From Microbacterium marinilacus (GTDB taxonomy: Bacteria > Actinomycetota > Actinomycetes > Actinomycetales > Microbacteriaceae): a stretch of 55,307 bases of DNA. Positions 1 to 7,205 of the stretch are shown one piece after another; the stretch's first letter is position 1; the number at the start of each line of letters is the position of its first letter. Made by a program: the position numbers and the translations under genes. The DNA is taken from assembly GCF_019753765.1 (NCBI RefSeq), contig NZ_JAIJZW010000011.1:9762-65068 (forward strand), written 5' to 3'. The notes under the pieces were generated by a model that was not told where the DNA came from, did not search any database, and was given only the letters and a program-made list of their open reading frames with translations.

Positions 1-22
1 CCCCCCCGCCCCCCCCCGCCCC
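1..22. other. Poly-C low-complexity contig end
   Basis: The window opens with C runs broken only by single Gs, then GC-rich sequence with no gene up to the stop of the transporter at 153. A poly-C left end is what poly-G read tails on the minus strand would give, so this is probably an assembly edge and not biology. Confidence 0.6.
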
Positions 23-152
23 GCTGCGCGCCCCGCACTCCCCTCGCGCTGCCGCCCCGGGCCTCTTCTCGCGCCGACCTCCAGCCGCTCGTGAGCGCGT
101 ACCGTTCTGGAGGCTCCGCTGCGGGAAGCAGAGTGGTCGCGCGAGCCTCTCG

Positions 153-1595
153 TCAGCGGCGATGGGACGAACGTCGCCGTGCTCGCGGGAGGCAGAGGAT
201 CACCCCGACGGCGAGGAGCGCGACGAGCCCTCCCGCCGCGAGGGCGAGCTGGAAGCCCTGCAAGCTCGGCACGGTCGCGCCAGCGGACGTGGTGGTCAGT
301 GCCGCGAGGATCACGCCGCTGACCGCGGATGCGGAGCTGCTGCCGACGGACCGGATGAGCGTGTTGAAGCTCGTGGCCGATGCCGTCTCGTTGCCGGGGA
401 CGGCGCTCATGATCAGCATCGGGATCGCTCCGTACGCCAGCCCGACGCCGACGTTGATGACCACTATCGCCCCCATGACGCCCCAGGTGGAGCCGAGGAG
501 CAGCAGGCTCGCGCCGTACCCGAGGGCGATCGCCAGGGCCCCGAGGGCCAGCGTGGTCCTCGGGCCGCGTGCCGCCGTCAGGCGCGCGCCGAACGGCGAG
601 ACGAACATCATCACGACGCCGCCCGGGGCGAGCCAGAGCGCCATCTGCAACATCGACTGCCCGAGCCCGTAACCGGTCTCGGCGGGCAGCTGCAGGATCT
701 GGGGCAGGATGAGCGACTGCCCGTACATCGCGAAGCCGACCAGCAGCGATGCGAGGTTCGTGAGCGACACCTGGGGGTCGTGCAGGCTGCGCAGGTTCAC
801 GAGGGGCTGGGGCGCCTGGAGCTGCTGAAGCACCCAGTAGCCCAGCAGGAAGACGGCCGCCGCGAAGAGGCCGAGCGTGAGGGGGCTCGACCATCCCCAC
901 GCCGCGCCCTTCGAGACGGGCAGCAGCAGCGCGGCGAGGGCACCGGAGAGCAGAAGGGCGCCCGGCAGGTCGAAACGCGCACCGCGGACACGACCGGAGC
1001 CCGCTGGCACCAGCCACAGGACCAGGACGAACACGACGGCGCTGAGAGCCGCGAACGCCGCGAACATGATGCGCCAGCTCGCGTACTCGGCGATCGCCGC
1101 GGCGAAGGGCAGCGCGACCGCACCGCCGATGCCCATCGAGGCGCTCATCGTCGCCACGGCCGAGCCGATGCGCTCCGCGGGCACGACCTCGCGCAGCAGG
1201 CTGATGCCGAGAGGCACGACGCCCATGCCCAGCCCCTGCAGTGCCCGTCCGGCGATCATCGGCCCGAGGGACGTCGCCAAGGCGCACAGCACGGAGCCGG
1301 CGATGAGCGGGATCAGGCTCGCGAGCAGCACACGCCTCTTGCCGAGCATGTCTCCCACCCGACCGGCGATGGGCACGGCGGCGGCGGACGCGAGAAGGGT
1401 CGCGGTGACAGCCCAGGCGGTGTCGTCGGCAGCGGCACCCAGCAGCGCCGGCAACCGGCCGATGAGCGGGACGATCAGGGGCTGAGTGCCGGCGGCGATG
1501 ATTCCGGCGAGAGCCAACACCGCGACGATCGCCGACGGGGTCTTGGCGGGACTCCTCTCTTCGGTGGACGGAGCGGGCGGGGCGAGAGCGGTCAT
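153..1595 (-). CDS. DHA2-type MFS drug/metabolite exporter
   Basis: A 480-aa integral membrane protein with about 14 hydrophobic segments, the size and pattern of DHA2 (EmrB/QacA-like) proton-driven exporters. The segment after TM2 (GRVGDMLGKRR, about residues 80-90) is the classic MFS loop 2-3 motif. The start at 1595 is chosen because AAGGA lies just upstream and the conserved membrane part begins soon after; longer in-frame starts run into the neighbouring gene. It lies 52 nt downstream of the 189-aa membrane gene on the same strand, so both probably share the regulated promoter near 2300. Substrate unknown; export of a membrane-active compound is an inference from linkage to the two-component system. 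Confidence 0.85.
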   Translation of the reverse strand: MTALAPPAPSTEERSPAKTPSAIVAVLALAGIIAAGTQPLIVPLIGRLPALLGAAADDTAWAVTATLLASAAAVPIAGRVGDMLGKRRVLLASLIPLIAGSVLCALATSLGPMIAGRALQGLGMGVVPLGISLLREVVPAERIGSAVATMSASMGIGGAVALPFAAAIAEYASWRIMFAAFAALSAVVFVLVLWLVPAGSGRVRGARFDLPGALLLSGALAALLLPVSKGAAWGWSSPLTLGLFAAAVFLLGYWVLQQLQAPQPLVNLRSLHDPQVSLTNLASLLVGFAMYGQSLILPQILQLPAETGYGLGQSMLQMALWLAPGGVVMMFVSPFGARLTAARGPRTTLALGALAIALGYGASLLLLGSTWGVMGAIVVINVGVGLAYGAIPMLIMSAVPGNETASATSFNTLIRSVGSSSASAVSGVILAALTTTSAGATVPSLQGFQLALAAGGLVALLAVGVILCLPRARRRSSHRR

Positions 1596-1647
1596 GGGGA
1601 TTCCTTGGATCTGCGGAAGGATCGGTCGCTGGTGGTCCTGCCGCCGC

Positions 1648-2217
1648 TCAGCGAAGGAGACGTGCAGCCTGCCCCGTGGTCTCGTACAGCGCATCGAACT
1701 CGCGGTCGATGAGGGGAGCCACCGTCGCGGCCCGTCGGCTCTTCACCGCCAGGTAGGCGAGGAACCCGCCCACCCAGCCGACCAGCCCGACGACTCCGAG
1801 AAGGATCGACAGCACGAGCAGCCCCCCGTTCATCAGGAAGATCGACCCGGCGAGCAGGGCGGCGCCGACGATGCCGAGCGTGACGGCCACGGCGATCGCG
1901 CGGGTGGTCTTCGACTTCTCGAGCCGGCTGATCGTCGCCAGCGACCCCTCCGCCTTGCGCTGGAGCGACTGCACCATCTGCCGGCTGCGGATGTTCCGGT
2001 CGCGCTTGAGCTTGAGGGTGATCGTCGTCGGCTGGATCGCCGGCGTCAGCGGCAGGGGGCGCACCGGGTCGGCGAGCTCGGTGGACTCGACGATCCAGCC
2101 GAAGCCGCGGTATGTGTCCTGGTAGAGCGACTCGAGGTCGCGAGGCGCCCGCACCGAGGCGTACTCGAAGGCGGTGAAGCCGCTGGTCTGCTCGGTGGTG
2201 GCGGGCTGCGGGGTCAT
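1648..2217 (-). CDS. Two-TM membrane protein of unknown function, putative target of adjacent two-component system
   Basis: 189 aa. Residues 1-110 are soluble and contain FTAFEYASV and a basic patch (KLKRDRNIRSRQ); a short predicted coiled segment (QRKAEGSLATISRLEKSK) precedes two hydrophobic helices (about 115-165), and the C-terminal tail is cytoplasmic-like. The start is fixed by a strong AAGGAGATCACC ribosome site at 2220-2234. I recall similar small proteins of unknown function in Firmicutes and Actinobacteria but cannot name the family. It heads a minus-strand unit with the DHA2 exporter and is preceded by the composite operator at 2299-2338, so it is probably controlled by the kinase/regulator pair encoded divergently. 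Confidence 0.8.
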   Translation of the reverse strand: MTPQPATTEQTSGFTAFEYASVRAPRDLESLYQDTYRGFGWIVESTELADPVRPLPLTPAIQPTTITLKLKRDRNIRSRQMVQSLQRKAEGSLATISRLEKSKTTRAIAVAVTLGIVGAALLAGSIFLMNGGLLVLSILLGVVGLVGWVGGFLAYLAVKSRRAATVAPLIDREFDALYETTGQAARLLR

Positions 2218-2298
2218 GATGGTGATCTCCTTATGTGGGTCGGAAGTCGGCGCCGTCGGTGGCACACATCGATCGTCAGCGAGCAGACCGCCGCGCGA

Positions 2299-2338
2299 AT
2301 CGTCCCCGCGGAGCGACGTCCCTACTGCGTGCGCAGTA
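2299..2338 (-). promoter_or_regulatory. Composite operator/promoter element, copy A
   Basis: Read on the minus strand: the palindrome TACTGC-GCAC-GCAGTA (2338-2323), 7 nt, then CGCTCCGCGGGGACGAT (2315-2299). The same layout occurs at 4242-4281, 5945-5984 and 5582-5621. The element lies 105 nt before the start of the 189-aa membrane gene. Its palindrome also ends only 34 nt before the kinase start on the other strand, so it may serve autoregulation too. GCAGTA and GACGAT are 18 nt apart, a -35/-10-like spacing. Confidence 0.75.
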
Positions 2339-2372
2339 CGCGAGGACGGTAGGTACGCGAGAGGATGAGCCC

Positions 2373-3572
2373 ATGGGCACAGCCGGCGACCTTCGGGCGG
2401 GACCACGGGGTGCCGTCTGGAAGGTCCTTCCTCGCGCGCTGGAGTCCGCGGTTCTGGTGATCCTGGTCCTGGCGGCGGGCACGGAGATCGTCACGGCCGC
2501 CGTCGGGGCGGCGACGGTCGTGCAGTACGCGCCCGTGGCGGTGATCGTGGCGGCGGTGATCGCCGGCTATAGATACCCGTACATCGGCCTCGTTCTCGCA
2601 TGTGCGGCTCCTCTCCTGGCCGTGTGGGTCGGGCGCGCCCCCACGACGGGGATCTGGTCGATGGCGTGCTTCCTCGCGTTCCTGTTCACGCTCCGCGGGC
2701 TGCCGGCGCTGCTGACCGGCGCGGCGATAGCCCTCGCCAACTTCGGCGCGGTGGCGTGGGAGCTGGGCACCATCGACGTCAACACCGATGCCACCGCGTC
2801 GATCGCGGCCTTCGCGGCGGTCGTGTGCGCGGCGATCGGTAGTGCCGTGCGTGGGAACCATCGCTACCGGCTCGAGTCCGAGAGACGCGTTCTCGAGGCG
2901 GAGACGACGCGGCGGACCGCCGTCGAACGCGGCGTCGCACAGGAGCGACTGCGCATCGCCCGCGACCTGCACGACTCCGTCGGTCATCAGATCGCCGTGG
3001 TCAACATGCGTCTCGGGGCGGCGGAGGTGCACCTGCCGGACGGCGCGGAGGAGGCGAGGGCAGATCTGGCGGACGCCCGCGAGGGGGTGCAGGCGGTCCT
3101 GCGCGAGACCCAGCAGATCCTCGCCGTGCTGCGGGTGGGGGAGGGCGACGAGCGCTCCCGGCCCGCCCCGGGCCACGCGACGCTGCGGCAGCTCGTGGAG
3201 ACGTTCCGGAACGCGGGGATGTCGATCGAGGCGAGCGTCGAAGACGTCACGAACGCGCTGTCCGCGTCGGCGAACGTCGCCGTCTACCGCATCCTGCAGG
3301 AAGCGCTGACGAACGCACAGAAGCACGGCACGGGCACGATCTCCGCTGCGGTGAGGCGACGCGACGACAGCGTCGAGATCGAGGTCGTCAACATCCGCGG
3401 CGCGCGTGACCTATCGACGAGCGGAGGCGGCAACGGCCTGGTCGGCATGGGCGAACGGGCGGGCTCCGTGGGCGGTACGCTGACCACCCGCGCGGATGAA
3501 AGGCTCTTCTGGGCGACCGCGTCGATTCCCGTGGAGAAGTCGATTCCCGTGGAGAAAGAGAGTCGTCGATGA
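2373..3572 (+). CDS. NarL/LiaS-type sensor histidine kinase
   Basis: 399 aa. The N-terminal 160 residues are four to five closely packed membrane helices with no sizable extracellular domain, suggesting intramembrane sensing. A linker helix leads to a HisKA_3 dimerisation domain with the phospho-acceptor in RIARDLHDSVGHQ (His200), then an HATPase_c domain with an N-box (LQEALTNAQKHG) and the G-rich GNGLVGMGERAGSVGG. ATG 2373 has AGAGGATGAG upstream. The 3' end overlaps the regulator start by 4 nt (ATGA), so the two are translationally coupled. Near the C-terminus the hexapeptide SIPVEK is duplicated by an 18-bp tandem repeat. Confidence 0.93.
   Translation: MGTAGDLRAGPRGAVWKVLPRALESAVLVILVLAAGTEIVTAAVGAATVVQYAPVAVIVAAVIAGYRYPYIGLVLACAAPLLAVWVGRAPTTGIWSMACFLAFLFTLRGLPALLTGAAIALANFGAVAWELGTIDVNTDATASIAAFAAVVCAAIGSAVRGNHRYRLESERRVLEAETTRRTAVERGVAQERLRIARDLHDSVGHQIAVVNMRLGAAEVHLPDGAEEARADLADAREGVQAVLRETQQILAVLRVGEGDERSRPAPGHATLRQLVETFRNAGMSIEASVEDVTNALSASANVAVYRILQEALTNAQKHGTGTISAAVRRRDDSVEIEVVNIRGARDLSTSGGGNGLVGMGERAGSVGGTLTTRADERLFWATASIPVEKSIPVEKESRR
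3522..3557 (+). repeat. 18-bp in-frame tandem duplication in kinase C-terminus
   Basis: Two units, 3522-3539 and 3540-3557, differ only at the last base and encode SIPVEK twice. The duplication lies after the ATPase domain and is probably neutral; it could serve as a strain marker. Confidence 0.9.
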
Positions 3573-4228
3573 TCACCGTGATGCTGGTGGACGACCAGGA
3601 GATGCTGCGGACGGGGCTGAAGGTCATCATCAATGCGCAGCCCGACCTCGAGGTCGTGGCGGAGGCGGGCGAGGGCATCACCGCCGTCCATCTGCTCGAG
3701 TCGACGACCGTCGACGTCGTTCTGATGGACCTGAACATGCCCGGGATCGACGGCGTGGAGACGATCCGACGGATACGGGCTGCCCACGGGAGCCGGTCGC
3801 CGCGCATCCTCGTGCTGACGACCTTCGACCAGGACGACAATGTGCTGGCTGCGCTGCGTGCTGGAGCGGAGGGCTTCTTCAGCAAGGGTGCGTCGCCGGC
3901 AGAGCTCGCGGACGGGATCCGGCGCGTCGCATCGGGCGAGCACGCTCTGTCTCCGACCGCCATCGATGCGCTCGTGGTGCATGTCTCGGAGGATCCGGTG
4001 TCGCCCGCCGACCCCGAGAAGGAGGCGCTGTTCGCGGCGCTCACGCCGCGCGAGCACGAGGTGGTCGAGCTCATCGTCGCGGGCCTCGACAACGCCGAGA
4101 TCAGTCGGCGTATCTTCATCTCCCCGTTCACCGTGAAGACCCACGCCAACCGCGCGATGATGAAGGTGGGCGCGCGTGACCGCGCGCAGCTCGTCTCCCT
4201 CGCCATCCAGGCGGGCGTTCGGGGATGA
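3569..4228 (+). CDS. LuxR/NarL-family response regulator
   Basis: 219 aa. Receiver domain with acidic residues D8/D9, phospho-acceptor D54 (VVLMDLNMPGIDG), the T84/T85 pair and K106 (FFSKGAS). A GerE/LuxR helix-turn-helix occupies about residues 145-219 (LTPREHEVVELIVAGLDNAEISRR..FTVKTH). The gene overlaps the kinase by 4 nt. Regulators of this family usually bind short inverted repeats as dimers, which fits the TACTGC-N4-GCAGTA palindromes before four nearby transcription units. That this protein binds them is inferred from proximity and family, not shown. Confidence 0.95.
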   Translation: MITVMLVDDQEMLRTGLKVIINAQPDLEVVAEAGEGITAVHLLESTTVDVVLMDLNMPGIDGVETIRRIRAAHGSRSPRILVLTTFDQDDNVLAALRAGAEGFFSKGASPAELADGIRRVASGEHALSPTAIDALVVHVSEDPVSPADPEKEALFAALTPREHEVVELIVAGLDNAEISRRIFISPFTVKTHANRAMMKVGARDRAQLVSLAIQAGVRG

Positions 4229-4241
4229 CGACCCGGTGGCG

Positions 4242-4281
4242 TACTGCACGTGCAGTACGCGCGCCGCTTCTGCGAGACGAC
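4242..4281 (+). promoter_or_regulatory. Composite operator/promoter element, copy B
   Basis: TACTGC-ACGT-GCAGTA at 4242-4257 lies inside a perfect 18-bp palindrome (4241-4258). It is followed by 7 nt and CGCTTCTGCGAGACGAC (4265-4281). It starts 13 nt after the regulator stop codon and 96 nt lie between the palindrome and the start of the 31-aa peptide. This is the most symmetrical of the four copies. Confidence 0.8.
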
Positions 4282-4353
4282 GTGAGCATCCCGGGTCGTT
4301 GAGACGGTGGACATGTCGCCGCCGGGCGGCCGAGAGATCAGCAGGGAGCAGAC

Positions 4354-4449
4354 ATGTCCACGAAGGCCAAGGTCCTCAACATCGGGATCGTCGTGGCCGT
4401 TGCCGCGATCGACGGTGCGATCGTCGCCGTCACGCGTCGGTCTCGGTGA
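4354..4449 (+). CDS. 31-aa single-TM small membrane peptide
   Basis: ATG at 4354, stop TGA at 4447-4449, preceded by GCAGGGAGCAGAC. The peptide has a short basic head (MSTKAK), one hydrophobic stretch (about residues 7-26, with a lone Asp20) and a basic tail (TRRSR), a typical one-helix membrane peptide. Its stop overlaps the GTG start of the 260-aa membrane protein (GTGA), indicating coupled translation. It is the first cistron behind composite operator B. Function unknown; it could modulate the sensor kinase or the downstream membrane protein. Confidence 0.65.
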   Translation: MSTKAKVLNIGIVVAVAAIDGAIVAVTRRSR

Positions 4450-5228
4450 CGGCGGTGCCGCTCGCCGCGCGCGGTCCGTCGGCGCCCGGCGCCGCCGAGG
4501 CGGCGCCGGGCGAGCCGTCCGCTCGCAGTGGACCTCTCGCACGCGGCACGCAGCGGCTTTCGGCCCTGTTGCCCGCGTCCGGCCGCGCGGGACGCGTCGT
4601 CGCCGCGATGCGCGACACGGGACGGCGCAACATCTACTTCTCCCTCGCGGCGATTCCCTCCCACCTGCTGATGGCGGCGTGGAAGGGTGCCCTGACGATC
4701 GCCAGCCCGTCCCTGTTCATGTTCGCCAACGTCCTGTTCACGCTGGGGCTGGCCGCGGTCAAGCTACTGGTCGTGCTCGCCGACCGGCAGTCGCGTCGAC
4801 GGGGTGACGGGGCCGTGCTCGCGCGCGCGTATCGCTGGAGCGGACTGGTCCTGGTGGTCTGCTCCCTCGGCTACGCGGCGCTGTGCCTTCCACTGGTGTT
4901 CGGCGAGGGCAGCACCGAGCGCTACTCGTACGAGGTCGCGATCGCGATCGCGACGGTGACCTTCGTCGAGCTGGGTTTCTCGATCCACGGCTTCATGTCG
5001 TCACGTCGTCGCCACGACCTGCTCATGGAGGCGGTGAAGCTCAGCAACGTCGCGGCTTCTCTGATCCTCTTGGTGCTCACCCAGACGGCGCTGCTGTCGA
5101 TGACGTCCGAGACGGATCACTCCCGCTACAACGGCGTGTGCGGCATCGTCATGGCGGCCATCGCGCTGCTGATCGGCCTCCGGATGTGCCTGCGCAGGCT
5201 GCCGTCGCGCACCGACGCGCCGAGCTGA
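4446..5228 (+). CDS. Polytopic membrane protein of unknown function
   Basis: 260 aa from GTG 4446. About 50 N-terminal residues are Ala/Pro/Arg-rich and soluble, followed by roughly six hydrophobic helices with a cytoplasmic loop (DRQSRRRGDGAV) and a basic C-terminus. The GTG overlaps the stop of the 31-aa peptide by 4 nt and has little ribosome site of its own, so it probably depends on reinitiation. ATGs further inside are possible starts, but the overlap favours GTG. No family recognised. It is in the same transcription unit as the peptide behind operator B. A perfect hairpin at 5314-5340 ends the unit. Confidence 0.75.
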   Translation: MTAVPLAARGPSAPGAAEAAPGEPSARSGPLARGTQRLSALLPASGRAGRVVAAMRDTGRRNIYFSLAAIPSHLLMAAWKGALTIASPSLFMFANVLFTLGLAAVKLLVVLADRQSRRRGDGAVLARAYRWSGLVLVVCSLGYAALCLPLVFGEGSTERYSYEVAIAIATVTFVELGFSIHGFMSSRRRHDLLMEAVKLSNVAASLILLVLTQTALLSMTSETDHSRYNGVCGIVMAAIALLIGLRMCLRRLPSRTDAPS

Positions 5229-5313
5229 GGCGCCTCTCCGTTCTCTCGCGGGCCTGTGCGCAGCGGAGTGGGCGGCTGGCGTCGAGCCCACGGCGCTCGA
5301 TCGGGCCGCCTCC

Positions 5314-5340
5314 GTGCGCACGCGCTCCACGCGTGCGCAC
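5314..5340. terminator. Bidirectional terminator hairpin
   Basis: An 11-bp perfect stem (GTGCGCACGCG with CGCGTGCGCAC) and a 5-nt loop lie between the convergent 260-aa and 54-aa membrane genes, touching the stop codon of the latter. No T-tract, as is common in actinobacteria. Confidence 0.7.
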
Positions 5341-5505
5341 CTACCGCCGGACCGAGAACGCCCGCGTGCTCGCGATCCGCCGCCGGCGGCTCCAGCGGCG
5401 CACGTGCTCGATCCGATCCAGTGCGGCGACGCCCAGCACCACGAGGCCGACTGCGCCGACGCTGCCGATGAGCGTCGCCACGTACATCTGCGCCAGTACC
5501 GGCAT
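5341..5505 (-). CDS. 54-aa single-TM small membrane protein
   Basis: ATG at 5505, stop TAG at 5341-5343. One hydrophobic helix (about residues 7-29, VATLIGSVGAVGLVVLGVAA) is followed by a very basic tail (RRWSRRRR). AAGGGAA lies 8 nt before the ATG. A stronger site (GGAGG) precedes another ATG at 5534, but that frame gives an unlikely Arg/Ser/Trp-rich product; a single indel here would join METAHKGTDR to this protein. Operator copy D lies 100 nt upstream of ATG 5505, the same distance as at the other targets, which supports this start. Function unknown. Confidence 0.6.
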   Translation of the reverse strand: MPVLAQMYVATLIGSVGAVGLVVLGVAALDRIEHVRRWSRRRRIASTRAFSVRR

Positions 5506-5581
5506 CTGTCCGTTCCCTTGTGAGCAGTCTCCATGGGTTCCTCCGTGTGCTTCCAGCCTCGTCGGCGCGCGCCTCGCGCGC

Positions 5582-5621
5582 GTCGTGCGGATGAAGCGCC
5601 ACGCATACTCCGATGGATGTA
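5582..5621 (-). promoter_or_regulatory. Composite operator/promoter element, copy D (degenerate palindrome)
   Basis: On the minus strand: TACATC-CATC-GGAGTA (5621-5606; 9 of 12 consensus arm positions), exactly 7 nt, then CGCTTCATCCGCACGAC (5598-5582), identical to copy C at 14 of 17 positions. It lies 100 nt before the 54-aa gene start. The weak palindrome alone would be ignored; the downstream box and both spacings make it credible. Confidence 0.6.
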
Positions 5622-5626
5622 CACAA

Positions 5627-5654
5627 GGGGGCGCCGGGTGGTCCCGGCGCCCCC
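5627..5654 (-). terminator. Rho-independent-like terminator of the 63-aa gene
   Basis: A 12-bp perfect GC stem (GGGGGCGCCGGG with CCCGGCGCCCCC) and a 4-nt loop, 20 nt after the minus-strand stop at 5675, followed on that strand by TTGTGT. Confidence 0.8.
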
Positions 5655-5674
5655 TCGTGGCGGTCGTGAGCGGT

Positions 5675-5866
5675 TCAGTCCTCTTCGCCGGAGTCCTTCT
5701 TGACGCCGGGGAGGTCGTCGAAGCGGCTCTTCGCCCCGGAGACGTGCTTCTCGAGGCGCTCGGTCTGCGCCTCGACGTGAGCGTCGATCTTGCGCTTCGC
5801 CGACGCCGCGGTGTCGCGGGCGAGGTTCTCCAGCTTGTCGGTGAGGCGGGCGTCCTTCTCGGTCAT
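5675..5866 (-). CDS. 63-aa highly charged helical protein
   Basis: MTEKDARLTD..KKDSGEED, almost entirely charged and helical with heptad-like spacing (KLENLARDTAASAKRKIDAHVE). It has no membrane segment. It resembles small stress-induced soluble proteins only in general character; no family is claimed. Start 5866 is preferred to an in-frame ATG at 5911 because it places composite operator C 102 nt upstream, matching the other three targets; the ribosome site (AAGAGAGAGAC) is modest. A strong hairpin follows the stop. Confidence 0.7.
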   Translation of the reverse strand: MTEKDARLTDKLENLARDTAASAKRKIDAHVEAQTERLEKHVSGAKSRFDDLPGVKKDSGEED

Positions 5867-5944
5867 CGTCTTTGTCTCTCTCTTCCGCGGTGCCCTCGTG
5901 GGCTCCGTCATGTCTTCATCGTGGACGCCGGGTGCTTCGAGCGC

Positions 5945-5984
5945 GTCGTCCCGACGAAGCGTGCCGACTACTGCGATCGCAGCA
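5945..5984 (-). promoter_or_regulatory. Composite operator/promoter element, copy C
   Basis: On the minus strand: TGCTGC-GATC-GCAGTA (5984-5969, one arm mismatch), 7 nt, then CGCTTCGTCGGGACGAC (5961-5945). It lies 102 nt before the start of the 63-aa protein. The remaining sequence to the LacI gene stop at 6107 shows nothing recognisable. Confidence 0.75.
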
Positions 5985-6106
5985 GTCGGGACGCGCCTCG
6001 GGATCGCGAGGCAAGGCCTACCGCGCGGGCCGAGAAGACGGAATCGACCCGTGCGGATCGGGAAGTGGCGCGGCCCCTCACCTGCCCGCCGCGATCGTCG
6101 GTGCGA

Positions 6107-7183
6107 TCAGCGCGCCGGTGCAGCGGCGGTCGACGCCCTCGGGTGCAGCTGCGGGCGGGGATCGTCGACGAGGATCTCGGTGCCGCCGGGGGAGTCGGCG
6201 AGCAGCTGACGCACCGCCAGGGCTCCCATCTCGTACAGCGGCAGACTGACCGTGGTGAGCGGCGGCACCAGATGCTCCGAGATCCAGGTGTCGTGGACGG
6301 CGGCGACCGACAGGTCGGTCGGGACCGACAGACCGCATCCGGGCGCCGCGCCGAGGATGCCCACGCCGATGAGGGAGTTGCCGGCGATCACCGCGGTAGG
6401 CCGGTCGGCTGAGCCCTGCCAGCGAGCGGCGAGCTCGATCATCGCCGCCCGGCCACCGGCGGACGACCAGTCGGTGTGCACGCGGTCCTCCTCGCGCAGT
6501 GAGAGCCCCGCGTCGGCCAGCGCGGAGGAGAACCCCTCTTCGCGCAGCATCCCGGTGGTCGAGTCGCGCGGGCCGGACACCAGGCCGATCCGGGTGTGCC
6601 CGAGGGCGAGCAGGTGCTCGGTGAGCAGCCGCGTGCCCCCGGGCTCGTCCGGGAACACGCTCGTCACCCGGTCGCGGGCGACCCGGCTCGGCGCGTTCAC
6701 GATCACCGTCGGCAGCGCCTGCGCGATGTCGGCGATGCGCTCGTCGAAGCCGCCGTGGCCGCCCTGCACGATCAGGCCGTCGACGCGATTGCCGCTCACG
6801 AAGGTGCGGAAGCTCGTGTCGTCCTGCAGCAGCTCGTCGACGTCGCCCAGCACGAGGAAGTGCGCGTGCGCGGCGGCCTCCGCCCGGGCGCCCCGCATCA
6901 GCTCGAGATGGATCGGGCTCGACAGGTCGTGCACGACCAGGCCGATGAGCCCGTTGCGCCGCAGCCGCAGGCTCTTGGCGGCCACGTTCGGCACGTAGCC
7001 GAGCTCCGCCGCCGCCTCGAGGACGCGCGTCCGCGTCGCCTCGGTCGCGCGTGCCGCCGGGTCGCGGTTCAGGATGCGGGACGCGAGCGGGACGGACACG
7101 CCCGCCGCTGCCGCGACGTCCGAGAGGCGCACCTTCGGGCGCCGGCCCGGGCTCTTCGCGTTCGCGTGCGGCGACGTGTCCAT
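6107..7183 (-). CDS. LacI-family transcriptional regulator
   Basis: 358 aa. N-terminal LacI helix-turn-helix ([24 protein letters not shown], about 18-42) with hinge region (AAELGYVPNVAAKSLR), then a periplasmic-binding-protein-like sensor domain. It is the last gene of a minus-strand cluster (unknown 306-aa protein, 110-aa protein, MHS transporter) and probably regulates it in response to the transported compound. The CATAGT hexamer at 7190-7195, 6 nt before the ATG, suggests an additional leaderless promoter in the 22-nt gap after the transporter. Confidence 0.92.
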   Translation of the reverse strand: MDTSPHANAKSPGRRPKVRLSDVAAAAGVSVPLASRILNRDPAARATEATRTRVLEAAAELGYVPNVAAKSLRLRRNGLIGLVVHDLSSPIHLELMRGARAEAAAHAHFLVLGDVDELLQDDTSFRTFVSGNRVDGLIVQGGHGGFDERIADIAQALPTVIVNAPSRVARDRVTSVFPDEPGGTRLLTEHLLALGHTRIGLVSGPRDSTTGMLREEGFSSALADAGLSLREEDRVHTDWSSAGGRAAMIELAARWQGSADRPTAVIAGNSLIGVGILGAAPGCGLSVPTDLSVAAVHDTWISEHLVPPLTTVSLPLYEMGALAVRQLLADSPGGTEILVDDPRPQLHPRASTAAAPAR

Positions 7184-7189
7184 CCCCCC

Positions 7190-7195
7190 ACTATG
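7190..7195 (-). promoter_or_regulatory. Putative -10 hexamer for leaderless LacI transcript
   Basis: CATAGT on the minus strand ends 6 nt before ATG 7183, the spacing expected when transcription starts at the initiation codon. No clear -35. Confidence 0.4.
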
Positions 7196-7205
7196 CCCGC
7201 TCGCG

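Noticed and set aside
5001..5624. Minus-strand frame beginning near the GGAGG-ATG at 5534 and running under the 260-aa membrane gene
   Set aside because: Arg/Ser/Trp-rich product antisense to a convincing gene; the 54-aa frame fits the terminator and operator spacing better. Kept only as a start-site caveat.
5909..5911. Upstream ATG giving a 78-aa form of the charged 63-aa protein
   Set aside because: No ribosome site, and the distance to operator C would break the spacing shared by the other targets.
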